A stretch of 26,455 bases of DNA from Verrucomicrobia bacterium 12-59-8 (GCA_002279765.1 NCCR01000072.1:1-26455); one strand, 5' to 3'. Shown: positions 1-7,428, counted from the stretch's first letter. Notes: a model not told the origin generated them from the sequence alone. Translations and numbers: made by a program.

Positions 1-52
1 GCCTCTCCGCTTCCCTAAACCTTACTTAAACAAAGAATAAAACCTTTAAACC

Positions 53-83
53 CGTCGGCAGCCGACGCGCCTTTTTGAAAGGC
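53..83. repeat. Adjacent palindromes upstream of parA
   Basis: A 15-base palindrome, CGTCGGC-A-GCCGACG (53-67), is followed directly by a hairpin-forming pair, GCCTTT (69-74) and AAAGGC (78-83). A further inverted pair, GGCGAGC (179-185) and GCTCGCC (196-202), lies closer to parA. The palindromes could be protein binding sites or a transcription terminator of an upstream gene; the sequence does not decide. The rest of 1-252 holds no convincing gene. Confidence 0.35.
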
Positions 84-120
84 TCGTCTGCCTCCGGGCC
101 TAGAAGAGAAGATTTAAGAA

Positions 121-160
121 CTAGCAAGCTAGCTAGCAAGCTGTGTTGCAAGTTTGCAAC
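121..160. repeat. 12-bp phased repeats plus inverted repeat upstream of parA (candidate centromere/operator)
   Basis: Three consecutive 12-bp units (121-132, 133-144, 145-156) each carry the core (A/T)GCAAG, at 123, 135 and 147. The first two units share a perfect 10-base word, CTAGCAAGCT. The third begins an inverted repeat, GTTGCAA (145-151) against TTGCAAC (154-160), with a 2-base spacer. The array ends 92 bases before the ParA start. In type Ib partition loci a small ribbon-helix-helix protein binds short repeats upstream of parA that serve as centromere and operator. That role is inferred here; the repeats themselves are seen directly. Confidence 0.55.
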
Positions 161-252
161 CGACCAAAAGAAAATGGGGGCGAGCAGCTACGAAGGCTCG
201 CCAATGCTACCGACAAACCCGCAAATCACTATTCTGCAAACAAGAGGCAGAA

Positions 253-876
253 ATGATTTACGGACTCACAAACTCAAAAGGCGGCGTTGGCAAAACCACC
301 ATCGCAGTTCATCTTGCGGCAGCGCTAGTGAAGAAAAAGCGCAGCGTCATTTTCATTGATGCCGACCCACAAAACTCTGCCTCGCAATGGATCACCGAAC
401 TCGGCCTTCCTATCAAACTGGAACAGATTTCTGAACCGGATGAGTTAATTCATCGAGTCGCCAAACTGGCGTCTGATGCGGATGACATCGTCATCGACGG
501 ACCCGCAGGGCTTTCAGCCACGACGAGGGCAATCATGCTTCGTGCAGACCGCGTGTTCCTTCCTTGTGGACCGTCAATTCTCGATCTCCGCGCCGCTTCC
601 AAAGCCGTCCAACTTCTACGCGAAGCACAAAAAGCCAGGAAGGGAAAACCAACCGGCGTGCTTATTCCCAACAAATTGCAAAAACGCGGACGCCTCAGCC
701 GCGAAATGATGGGCGCTGCCAAAAAACTTGGTGTCAATGTTCTCGCTGGCCTTTCCCAACGCCAAAGCTTCGCAGACGCCGCAGGTCAGGCCAAAGTGGT
801 CTGGCAGATGGGAGCAGGGGCCTTGCTCGCTTCTCTCGAAATGCAGCAGCTCATGAAGGAGATGACCCGTGGTTAA
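253..876 (+). CDS. ParA-family partition ATPase (small, type Ib-like)
   Basis: A 207-residue deviant-Walker ATPase of the ParA/MinD superfamily, which moves DNA cargo by ATP-dependent binding to the nucleoid. The protein begins MIYGLTNSKGGVGKTT, with the deviant Walker A motif KGGVGKTT and its signature lysine at residues 9-16. FIDADPQNSASQW (switch I/A' region) and DDIVIDGPAG (Walker B) follow. There is no N-terminal helix-turn-helix extension, as in the short ParA/ParF/IncC type. The start at 253 is chosen over an open frame reaching back to 154 because the fold begins there and AAGAGG (242-247) sits five bases upstream. It overlaps the next gene by 8 bases, so the two are very likely cotranscribed. 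Family call is firm; that it partitions a plasmid or integrative element rather than another cargo is inferred. Confidence 0.85.
   Translation: MIYGLTNSKGGVGKTTIAVHLAAALVKKKRSVIFIDADPQNSASQWITELGLPIKLEQISEPDELIHRVAKLASDADDIVIDGPAGLSATTRAIMLRADRVFLPCGPSILDLRAASKAVQLLREAQKARKGKPTGVLIPNKLQKRGRLSREMMGAAKKLGVNVLAGLSQRQSFADAAGQAKVVWQMGAGALLASLEMQQLMKEMTRG
856..861 (+). promoter_or_regulatory. Strong Shine-Dalgarno for the parA partner gene
   Basis: AAGGAG lies inside the 3' end of parA, seven bases before a GTG codon at 869. It fixes the start of the downstream gene and shows translational coupling. Most other genes in this window have no comparable motif. Confidence 0.7.
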
Positions 877-1261
877 ACGACGATCCCTCGACGACGCGCT
901 AACGCCTGAAGAACAGAGTTTTTTGGAAATCGGTAAGCCTGCCAAGGCCGCACCGAAGCCAAAAGCAAAATCAAAACCCAAAGCAACCTCAAGCAAGGAA
1001 ACTTCCCCCATGCCAAGAACCGCTCTGAAACAAGAATTTGCACCACAGCCAAGCGCTCTCGTGCCACCAAGTCCTGCACTGCCTCAGTTCACGATGGCAG
1101 GAGCCGTCTCGCTCAATGTCCGCATCGAACCCGAGATCAGCACCGCTTTGCTTCGAGCTTCTATGGATCGGAAAATACAGAGACTTGATCCATTCACCCA
1201 ACGCGACATTGTTGCCGTTGCACTCGCCGAATGGCTCAAAAAACACGGTTATATGGCCTGA
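869..1261 (+). CDS. ParA partner, probable ribbon-helix-helix DNA-binding protein
   Basis: A 130-residue protein starting at GTG and overlapping parA by 8 bases. Residues 1-50 are charged and low in complexity, with repeated Lys-Pro/Ala-Lys dipeptides (around residues 24-42), so probably a flexible basic tail. Residues ~82-130 give one predicted strand (SLNVRIEP) followed by two helices (around EISTALLRASMDRKIQR and TQRDIVAVALAEWLKKHG). This strand-helix-helix order is that of ribbon-helix-helix dimers such as ParG. In type Ib loci such a protein binds the centromere with its fold and stimulates ParA with its flexible N-terminus. Assignment rests on gene order, size and predicted structure, not on a recognised family motif; it could also be an unrelated small accessory protein. 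Confidence 0.6.
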   Translation: MVKRRSLDDALTPEEQSFLEIGKPAKAAPKPKAKSKPKATSSKETSPMPRTALKQEFAPQPSALVPPSPALPQFTMAGAVSLNVRIEPEISTALLRASMDRKIQRLDPFTQRDIVAVALAEWLKKHGYMA

Positions 1262-1273
1262 TCAAGCCACCCG

Positions 1274-1295
1274 TTTTATACATTCATTTTATACA
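1274..1295. repeat. Direct repeat TTTTATACA x2
   Basis: TTTTATACA occurs at 1274-1282 and 1287-1295, 13 bases apart, in an AT-rich patch just after the parA partner gene. It could be a binding site or part of a promoter; nothing more can be said from sequence. Confidence 0.5.
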
Positions 1296-1329
1296 GTCAC
1301 GGCCTGAAATCACGCAAATCAGCCCCACT

Positions 1330-1410
1330 GAATGCAACTGGACGCAACGCGCTTGCATCGCCGAACCCTTGTGCTGCAAGGGATTGCAAATGGATGCAAC
1401 ACAGTGCAGC
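1330..1410. repeat. TGCAA repeats in 10-bp phase downstream of the par cassette
   Basis: The 21-base segments 1330-1350 and 1382-1402 match at 17 of 21 positions. Within the array, TGCA-type hexamers fall at exact 10-base steps: TGCAAG at 1375, TGCAAA at 1385, TGCAAC at 1395 and TGCAGC at 1405. TGCAAC at 1333 and CGCAAC at 1343 are likewise 10 bases apart. Helically phased short repeats are typical of iterons and partition sites. The same GCAAG/GCAAC core occurs upstream of parA. Otherwise 1262-1450 holds no recognisable gene. Confidence 0.55.
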
Positions 1411-1450
1411 GTTATGGAATACAACAGGAGTGTCTGTCGTACTTTAAATC

Positions 1451-2143
1451 GTGCCCACTCGTTTCTACCCTCAGAGCTCGACTCCGTCCATTGAGTCTGA
1501 CAGCGAATTTCTGACCGCCTTCAGAGATCATGAATTTGACCGCCACTATCCCGATCACATTTACGAACAGTCCGCCTGCCACTGGACGCCTATTGATGTG
1601 TGCCAGATGGCTGCACAGATGCTCGTCGAGAAACCGGGTGACCGCGTGCTGGACATTGGCTGCGGTCCCGGAAAATTCTGCGCCATCGGTGCCACCACCA
1701 CCCTGGGCCATTTCACCGGTGTGGAGCAGCGCGGCAGGCTCGTGAAAGCTGCACGTGAACTGCTGGAACGCCATCGCATCGCGCGGGCTGAGATCGTACA
1801 CGGCAATATCACAGCGGTGTCCTTTGACGCTTTCGATGCCTTCTACCTATTCAATCCCTTTGAGGAAAACATCCTGCCCATGCTGCGGATCGACCACGAC
1901 GTGGAGATGGAAGCGCGGCTCTACGACGACTACACGCTGCATGTGCAGCAGCAGCTTGAGCGCAAGCCGCTGGGAACACGCGTGGTCACCTACTATGGCA
2001 GCTGCGCCGAAGTCCCCGAATGCTATACCTGCGTGAAAACGGCCTATGATGGCACGTTGAAATTGTGGATAAAATCACGCACGGAGGCGAATGACGAAGA
2101 TGACGTAGAGCATGCGCCTTGTCGGTTTCCGCATCTCGTGTAG
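1451..2143 (+). CDS. Class I SAM-dependent methyltransferase
   Basis: A 230-residue protein that probably transfers a methyl group from S-adenosylmethionine; substrate unknown. The SAM-binding motif I reads VLDIGCGPGKFC around residue 66-77, followed by an acidic residue in FTGVEQRGR (motif II). A candidate motif IV, FYLFNPF, sits around residue 136. An N-terminal part with paired tyrosines and a short C-terminal extension flank the Rossmann core. The start is GTG at 1451 with no clear Shine-Dalgarno; a later start would cut into the N-terminal segment. It lies just after the par repeats and converges on the minus-strand PSCyt gene with 27 bases between the stop codons. No link to the par genes can be shown. 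Confidence 0.75.
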   Translation: MPTRFYPQSSTPSIESDSEFLTAFRDHEFDRHYPDHIYEQSACHWTPIDVCQMAAQMLVEKPGDRVLDIGCGPGKFCAIGATTTLGHFTGVEQRGRLVKAARELLERHRIARAEIVHGNITAVSFDAFDAFYLFNPFEENILPMLRIDHDVEMEARLYDDYTLHVQQQLERKPLGTRVVTYYGSCAEVPECYTCVKTAYDGTLKLWIKSRTEANDEDDVEHAPCRFPHLV

Positions 2144-2170
2144 TTACCAACGGCTTTAAGGGGCCTCGCA

Positions 2171-5005
2171 CTAATCCAGGAACCGAAACTCGGGCGTGGA
2201 CCACAGTGTCTGGATAAAGCGGGCCCAAAGATCGCGCACGTCATCCGCGCTGGCATTGCCGGATTGGCTGGATTCCATATAGTCACGGACTTGCGCCTGC
2301 TCCCTCTCAGTGGGGGAGCGCTGCAAGGAGTGCTGGAACGCGGTATTGATTCGTTTGTCAGTCTCAGGTGATGACTTGAGCACTTGGTCGGCGGCGTTGC
2401 GGGCTTGCTCGATGACTTTGGGGGAGTTCATCAGGAAGAGGGCCTGCGTGGCGACGGTGCTGGTGGTGCGCTGGGCGATGGGCTGATTGATGTCGGCAAA
2501 ATCGAAGACTTCAAACAGCGGGTGGCGCACGTTGCGAAAAGCGGCGGTGTACAGGCTGCGGCGGGTGTCGAGGAACTGGTAGCCGTATTCGATGTTCTGA
2601 ATCTTCTGGTCATTGGCATCGACCGCTTTGACTTCGCTGACACCAGGGCCGCCGAAAGCTCGATCCAGGGTGCCTGCGGCCGTGAGCATGGCATCGCGCA
2701 GGCACTCGGCATCGAGGCGCTTGCGGTTCATGTGGCTTAGCAGACGATTGTCGGGGTCCAGCGCATGCTGAGCCACGGATGCTTCATTCGTGGAAGCCAT
2801 ACGGTAGGTGCGGCTCATGACCATCTGTTTGACGAGATGCTTCAGGCTCCAGCCATCCTCGATGAACTTGACGGCGAGATGATCGAGCAGTTCGGGATGG
2901 CTAGGAGGTTCGCCGGTGGAACCGAAGTTGTCGGTGGTGCGGACGATGCCCGCGCCAAAAAGCCAGTGCCAGACGCGATTGACCATGATGCGCGCCGTGA
3001 GTGGGTTCTCGCGGGAGGTGATCCATTGCGCGAGTTGCAGACGTCCGCTGGCTTCGGCGGGGACATCGGGAGCACCGCCATGCAGAGCCGCCTGGATGAA
3101 GCCGCGCGGCACGCTGGCCCCCAGATTGCGAGTGCTGCCGCGAATATGAATCTTGGCGTCCTCAGGCGCGGTATCATCCGCCACGGACATGGCTTCGGGG
3201 CGGTCAGGCTGGTGCTTCTGCAGAGTTTTGAGTTCTTTCTCCAGTTCGGCGAGACGATGTTTGAGCTTGGTCGCAGTGGGAGATTCTTTTTTAACCTCCG
3301 GTTCAGCGAGCGTTTCATCCGCAGGCACAAACTGCACCGCATCAATGGTGACATAGCCTTGCGAACCGGCGTTGGAGATGAGGACGAAGCCCTGGCCGTT
3401 GGCCTCAAAGCGAAAGGTGCCGAGTGTGGCAAACTGAAGGCCCTTGAGGGAGTCGGTGGTCATCTTGACGCCTTTCAATTCCTCTCCGTCCGCATGCAGA
3501 ATGGTGACAGTGGCGCTCTCGGCGCGGTCGGGCCCCGCATTGAAGGCCACGCGCACTTCGTAGCGCCCCGTCTTTGGAATCTTGGGGGTGAAGGTGACGG
3601 TCTTCTCGCCTTTGCCTTCGTTATTGTCACTGAGATAGCCTCCGCCAATGTAGGGGGCGTAGCTGGTGGACTGCTTCCATATGCCGACTTTCTGAGCGGC
3701 ATTGTCATCGACGACGATGCCAGGGAGGTCGCTCAGGGCGATGTTCTTGCGCGCTCTCAGATCGGCGCTGCCCGCATCCCGCAGGCTGTCTTTGAGCGCG
3801 GCGATTTGATCCTTGAGCGCATTGAGTTGCACCTCGTGCTTTTGCAGTGCGATTTCGGCGGCACCATCCAGCGGCAGTGGCGTGTCGATCCAATGCGCCA
3901 CGTTGTCGGTGTAGTTTCTGAGCGACTTGGTGCTGCGCAGAATGCCTGCAAGCGCGTAATAGTCGCGCGCGGAAATGGGATCGAACTTATGGTCGTGACA
4001 GCGGGCGCAGCCGATGGTGAGCCCAAGGAAGGCGCGGCCCATCGTGTCGAGCTGCTCATCGACGATGTCCATGCGCAGCATGCCTTTGTCCTGCTCCTCG
4101 TAGTTCGTGGGTCCGAGCGCGAGGAAGCCGGTGGCGGTGACCTGCCTGCGGCGGGCGGCGGCGTCTTTGGCTGGCAGGAGATCGCCCGCCAAATGCTCAA
4201 TGATTATGCGATCCACCGGCACGTTGTCGCGAATGGATTCGATGACGTAGTCACGGAAACGCCAAGCATCTTTGAAAGGCAGCGAACGCCCACCACCGGA
4301 GGATTCGGCAAAGCGGGTGATGTCCAGCCAGTGCGAGGCAAAGCGTTCAGCAAAGGCGCTGGAAGCGAGGAGTTCGTCCACCCTCTTTTCATAGGTCAGA
4401 TCGGTCAAATCCGACTTGTCCGGCGGCAGTCCGGTGAGATCAAAGGCCAGCCTGCGCTGCAAAATGGCAGGGCTGGCGTCTGGCGCTGGCGTGAGCTGAC
4501 TGGCCTCCAGTTTGGCGAGGATGAAGCGATCAATGTCATTCGCGGCCCATGTCGTGTTTTTCACCACGGGTGGCGGCATGGCCTGCGGCGGCTGGAATGA
4601 CCAGAAGCTGGCATCAGCACGCGCAGCCTTGGTTTTGCCGCCAGTGCTGGCCACTTCATCGCGCGGATCGGGCGCGCCGGATTCGATCCACAGCTTAAGA
4701 TCGGCGAGTTCGCTGTCCTTAAGCTTACGCTTGGGCGGCATGCGCAAATCTCTGTCCACGTAGCTGACGGCCTGCCACAGCTTGCTCTCGGAGATATTGC
4801 CGGGGGCCAGTGCAGGGCCGGAGTCACCGCCGGTCTGCCAGCCGTCACGGGAGTCAAGGCGCAGTCCGCCCTTCTGCTTGTCCGGGCCGTGGCAGTCGAT
4901 GCAGTTCGCGATGAGCAGCGGGCGGATGCGCTGCTCAAAATGCGCCATGTCCGCAGCGCCTGCGGCTGCGGAGAGAGTGGCAAGAATGAGGGCGCTTCGG
5001 ATCAT
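2171..5005 (-). CDS. PSCyt1/DUF1549/DUF1553 domain protein with inserted golvesin-like domain
   Basis: A 944-residue exported protein of the Planctomycete-type cytochrome family, abundant in Planctomycetota and Verrucomicrobiota and often linked to polysaccharide degradation, though its exact role is unsettled. After a hydrophobic signal peptide (MIRSALILATLSAAAGA) comes PSCyt1 with the heme motif CIDCH at residues 35-39. DUF1549 follows with a second CxxCH motif, CARCH, near residue 335. An inserted beta-rich domain (~428-558) resembles golvesin C-terminal-like carbohydrate/polymer-binding modules. A short coiled coil (~575-600) and DUF1553 (~648-920) complete it. The ATG at 5005 is preferred to an in-frame TTG six codons upstream because the signal peptide starts there. 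It is probably cotranscribed with the methyltransferase ending 41 bases upstream. No DUF1501 partner gene, the common companion of this family, is adjacent. Confidence 0.9.
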   Translation of the reverse strand: MIRSALILATLSAAAGAADMAHFEQRIRPLLIANCIDCHGPDKQKGGLRLDSRDGWQTGGDSGPALAPGNISESKLWQAVSYVDRDLRMPPKRKLKDSELADLKLWIESGAPDPRDEVASTGGKTKAARADASFWSFQPPQAMPPPVVKNTTWAANDIDRFILAKLEASQLTPAPDASPAILQRRLAFDLTGLPPDKSDLTDLTYEKRVDELLASSAFAERFASHWLDITRFAESSGGGRSLPFKDAWRFRDYVIESIRDNVPVDRIIIEHLAGDLLPAKDAAARRRQVTATGFLALGPTNYEEQDKGMLRMDIVDEQLDTMGRAFLGLTIGCARCHDHKFDPISARDYYALAGILRSTKSLRNYTDNVAHWIDTPLPLDGAAEIALQKHEVQLNALKDQIAALKDSLRDAGSADLRARKNIALSDLPGIVVDDNAAQKVGIWKQSTSYAPYIGGGYLSDNNEGKGEKTVTFTPKIPKTGRYEVRVAFNAGPDRAESATVTILHADGEELKGVKMTTDSLKGLQFATLGTFRFEANGQGFVLISNAGSQGYVTIDAVQFVPADETLAEPEVKKESPTATKLKHRLAELEKELKTLQKHQPDRPEAMSVADDTAPEDAKIHIRGSTRNLGASVPRGFIQAALHGGAPDVPAEASGRLQLAQWITSRENPLTARIMVNRVWHWLFGAGIVRTTDNFGSTGEPPSHPELLDHLAVKFIEDGWSLKHLVKQMVMSRTYRMASTNEASVAQHALDPDNRLLSHMNRKRLDAECLRDAMLTAAGTLDRAFGGPGVSEVKAVDANDQKIQNIEYGYQFLDTRRSLYTAAFRNVRHPLFEVFDFADINQPIAQRTTSTVATQALFLMNSPKVIEQARNAADQVLKSSPETDKRINTAFQHSLQRSPTEREQAQVRDYMESSQSGNASADDVRDLWARFIQTLWSTPEFRFLD

Positions 5006-5046
5006 CAGGGGGTGCGAAGCCAAACGAGACGCGTCAGGAGCGTCTT

Positions 5047-5754
5047 TCAGGCCGTGAACCGCAAGATGTAATGCTGCTGATACTGGCCGATGATCTGAGG
5101 CTCTGACAGCGCCGCCTGCTTTGCCATCTGCGTGAGATCCGCGAGGGTCTCAGGAAAGTCGTAGGCGGCGACGTGGGTGCAGGCTTCTTCGAGATGCTCG
5201 GGGTGGACCTCCGTCCACTGCGTGCGCATGAAGTTTAGGTAGCCGTCGAGGTATTGCTCGCGCGACTGGCCGTCCTCACGCACGACATCGATCATGATGA
5301 ACTGACCGCCTGGGGCGAGGCGCTCAGCGCAGGCGCTGAAGAGGCGCTGCTTGCCTGCGGCATCCAGATGATGCACGGCAAAGCCGGTGAAAATGACATC
5401 AAAGGCCGAATCCGTGTCCTCCACGGCCTGCAGCATGTCTTTGTGATGAAGAGCTGTGTTGGCGATGCCGTTCAAATACGTGCGCGCTTGATCCAGGGCA
5501 GAGGCGGAGAGATCCACGCCGTCGTAGCTGGCTGGCGGGGCGGATTGCAGGCAAGGAGCCATGAAGCGTGCGTTCCCACAGCCGAGATCGAGAAGGTGGT
5601 AGGCCCCTTGGGAGTGGCGCTGTTGCAAGACCCCCGAGACGTGTCCGTAAATTTCACGATGGAACATGTAGTTCTTCTCGGAAATGGCGTCGTAGAGCGT
5701 CCAGGCTTTGCGGAAGAGGGCGGTGTTGTCGTCTTGGGTGAAGGAATGGCTCAT
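5047..5754 (-). CDS. Class I SAM-dependent methyltransferase
   Basis: A 235-residue methyltransferase of the Methyltransf_25/12 type. Motif I is HLLDLGCGNARFM (~residues 53-65), motif II ends in YDGVDLSASAL, and a motif IV-like DVIFTGFAVHHLD is followed by a post-motif helix and LAPGGQFIMIDV. The order matches small-molecule methyltransferases (ubiquinone/trans-aconitate type) rather than DNA or rRNA enzymes, but the substrate is unknown. It lies upstream of, and in the same direction as, the PSCyt/DUF1553 gene, with 41 bases between them, so a two-gene transcript is likely. ATG start, no Shine-Dalgarno. It is not closely similar by eye to the methyltransferase at 1451. Confidence 0.82.
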   Translation of the reverse strand: MSHSFTQDDNTALFRKAWTLYDAISEKNYMFHREIYGHVSGVLQQRHSQGAYHLLDLGCGNARFMAPCLQSAPPASYDGVDLSASALDQARTYLNGIANTALHHKDMLQAVEDTDSAFDVIFTGFAVHHLDAAGKQRLFSACAERLAPGGQFIMIDVVREDGQSREQYLDGYLNFMRTQWTEVHPEHLEEACTHVAAYDFPETLADLTQMAKQAALSEPQIIGQYQQHYILRFTA

Positions 5755-5886
5755 GTTTTGCGTTGAGCACCATTCCCATGCCGATACGAGTTTTCAACAA
5801 CGGCACCACTTGCATGCCGAGTTTCGCCAAGCTCCTTTAACCCAATCAAGCCAAGCCAGCGTGCCAGCGTTCGCTTGCAGCGAGGC

Positions 5887-6174
5887 TCAATAAGGACGCG
5901 GAACGATCATGTGGCCACCGGCGTGTGGGCGATACCAGACGCCCCGATGATGGTAGTATCTCACACCTCTGTGATAGTAAGGGCTAGCGCCGACGGGCAG
6001 CACAATCGGCCTCCCCACAGGTCTGACACCAACGGGTCTGACACCAACGGGTCTGACACCAACGGGTCTGACACCAACGGGTCTGCCAATCGGCCGACCG
6101 TAGGCGGGACCGACATAACACGAGGTCAAGGTGAATAGAACAATGACGGAGCAGAGCAGATGATGAAGTTTCAT
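5887..6174 (-). CDS. Small lipoprotein with VRPVG pentapeptide repeats
   Basis: A 95-residue secreted protein. The N-terminus has a lysine, a hydrophobic stretch and a lipobox LTSC (cysteine near residue 19), so signal peptidase II processing and lipidation are expected. The mature part is rich in Gly, Pro, Arg and Val, with the pentapeptide VRPVG repeated four times (~residues 32-51). It ends in a Tyr/His-rich tail (YYHRG, YYHHRG, WYRP). Low-complexity tails like this are seen in many small envelope lipoproteins of unknown function; no enzyme motif is present. It is transcribed away from the adenylate-forming enzyme at 6312; the 137 bases between them must hold both promoters, but no clear -35/-10 pair was recognised. 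Confidence 0.75.
   Translation of the reverse strand: MKLHHLLCSVIVLFTLTSCYVGPAYGRPIGRPVGVRPVGVRPVGVRPVGVRPVGRPIVLPVGASPYYHRGVRYYHHRGVWYRPHAGGHMIVPRPY
6021..6080. repeat. Minisatellite, 4 perfect copies of a 15-bp unit
   Basis: GTCTGACACCAACGG is repeated four times without a mismatch (6021-6035, 6036-6050, 6051-6065, 6066-6080), followed by a truncated fifth start (GTCTG at 6081). The unit length is a multiple of three, so copy number changes add or remove VRPVG units of the lipoprotein without breaking the frame. Perfect identity suggests recent expansion. Confidence 0.95.
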
Positions 6175-6311
6175 GACGAATTTGTTAGTAGCTGGATCTG
6201 ACGCAGTTGTTGAAAATAAATTCGATTAGGAATGGCCGAAAGGCAGTGATTTCCACTTTCGTTTACTGCTGCCCGTTTCACAGTCTCTGCTCCCATCCCC
6301 CCGCCCCGTCC

Positions 6312-7373
6312 ATGACTCCAGCCGAAGCCAAAACCCAACTCGACACCCAAGTCCGCGAAATCATCAACTGGCATTTCTCGCCAGAAACCGGCTGCCCCTT
6401 CTGGCTCGACTGGGCCCAAAAGAATTTTGACCCGCGTGGCAAGGTGAATAGCTACGAGGACATCGTGGCCCATTTCCCGCACTTTCAGGACGAGTGGCTG
6501 CGCGACCTCCAGCCGGAAGTCTGGGTGCCTGCCGCATTCAAGGGCAAGCCCTTCAACATTTTCGAAACCGGCGGCACCACCGGCATGCCCAAGCAGCGCA
6601 TCGGCTGGAATGACTTCCGTGTCGATTACGAAGAATTCAGCCATAAGCTAGATGACAAGCACTTCCCGCCCGGTGAAGCCTGGATCATGGTTGGCCCCAC
6701 AGGCCCACGCCGCCTGCGCCTTGCGGTGGAGCATCTTGCCAACTATCGCGGCAGCTCCTGCTACTTCGTCGATCTGGACCCACGCTTCGTGAAAAAGGCC
6801 ATCTCCAACAAGCAGTTCGACGTCGCGCGCCAGTACATGGACCATGTGATCGACCAAGCCGTGCTCATTTTGAAGAATCGCAAGATTTCCGCAATCTTCA
6901 CCACCCCCAAGCTCCTCGAAGCCCTCGCCGAAAAGGTGGATCTCTACTCCGTCGGCATCCGTGGCTGCTTCGTGGGCGGCACCACCATGACACCGCAGTA
7001 TGTGCGCTTCATCGTCGAAGAGGTGCTGGAAAACCGCATCGGCTTCTACCCGACCTACGGCAACACCCTCATGGGCTTGGCCGCCAGCGTGCCCCTGACA
7101 CCGGAAGACAATTTTTCCATCACTTACTACGCGCCACAGCCACGCGCCGTGCTGCGCGTGGTCGATCCCAAGAACACCGACCAGACCGTCGAATACGATG
7201 CCTGGGGCCGCGTGGAACTCACCACCCTGAGCAAAGAATTCTTCATGCCCCGCTTCCTGGAGCGCGATGAGGCCATGCGCCGCCGCCCCCGCGCCCCCTA
7301 TGCCTGGGACGGCGTCGCCGACGTCCGCCCCTTCGGCGCCATGGAGAAGACCATCGTGGAAGGCGTGTACTAA
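6312..7373 (+). CDS. Short ANL-superfamily adenylate-forming enzyme
   Basis: A 353-residue member of the acyl-CoA synthetase/adenylation superfamily, expected to activate a carboxylic acid with ATP. The phosphate-binding loop reads FETGGTTGMPKQR (~residues 81-93), and YPTYGNTLMG (~247-256) matches the A5-type motif. The protein is much shorter than usual ANL enzymes (500-600) and lacks an obvious C-terminal domain with the catalytic lysine. By eye it is closest to small ANL proteins related to phenazine-pathway EhpF and PaaK, but the substrate is unknown. The frame is open back to 6207; the ATG at 6312 is chosen because the upstream part looks non-coding. A strong terminator follows, so it is probably the last or only gene of its unit. 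Confidence 0.72.
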   Translation: MTPAEAKTQLDTQVREIINWHFSPETGCPFWLDWAQKNFDPRGKVNSYEDIVAHFPHFQDEWLRDLQPEVWVPAAFKGKPFNIFETGGTTGMPKQRIGWNDFRVDYEEFSHKLDDKHFPPGEAWIMVGPTGPRRLRLAVEHLANYRGSSCYFVDLDPRFVKKAISNKQFDVARQYMDHVIDQAVLILKNRKISAIFTTPKLLEALAEKVDLYSVGIRGCFVGGTTMTPQYVRFIVEEVLENRIGFYPTYGNTLMGLAASVPLTPEDNFSITYYAPQPRAVLRVVDPKNTDQTVEYDAWGRVELTTLSKEFFMPRFLERDEAMRRRPRAPYAWDGVADVRPFGAMEKTIVEGVY

Positions 7374-7403
7374 GCGTTCCTTACAAGCTGCCGTTTTTCC
7401 TAC

Positions 7404-7428
7404 CGGGGGTGCCACCATGGCACCCCCG
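7404..7428 (+). terminator. Rho-independent terminator
   Basis: A perfect 11-bp stem (7404-7414 with 7418-7428; CGGGGGTGCCA on the left arm) and a 3-base loop, followed by CCTTGTTTTT. It lies 30 bases after the stop of the adenylate-forming enzyme and insulates it from plsX. Confidence 0.85.

Noticed and set aside
1274..1402. CRISPR-like array
   Set aside because: The repeats are short, imperfect and phased at 10-13 bases; there are no 25-40 base repeats with unique spacers and no cas genes.
2765..4600. A 611-codon open frame on the plus strand, opposite the PSCyt/DUF1553 gene
   Set aside because: It lies entirely antisense to a gene with clear domains and heme motifs. Its predicted residues (long Gly/Asp/Val/Ala runs without motifs) are those expected from the complement of GC-rich coding sequence.
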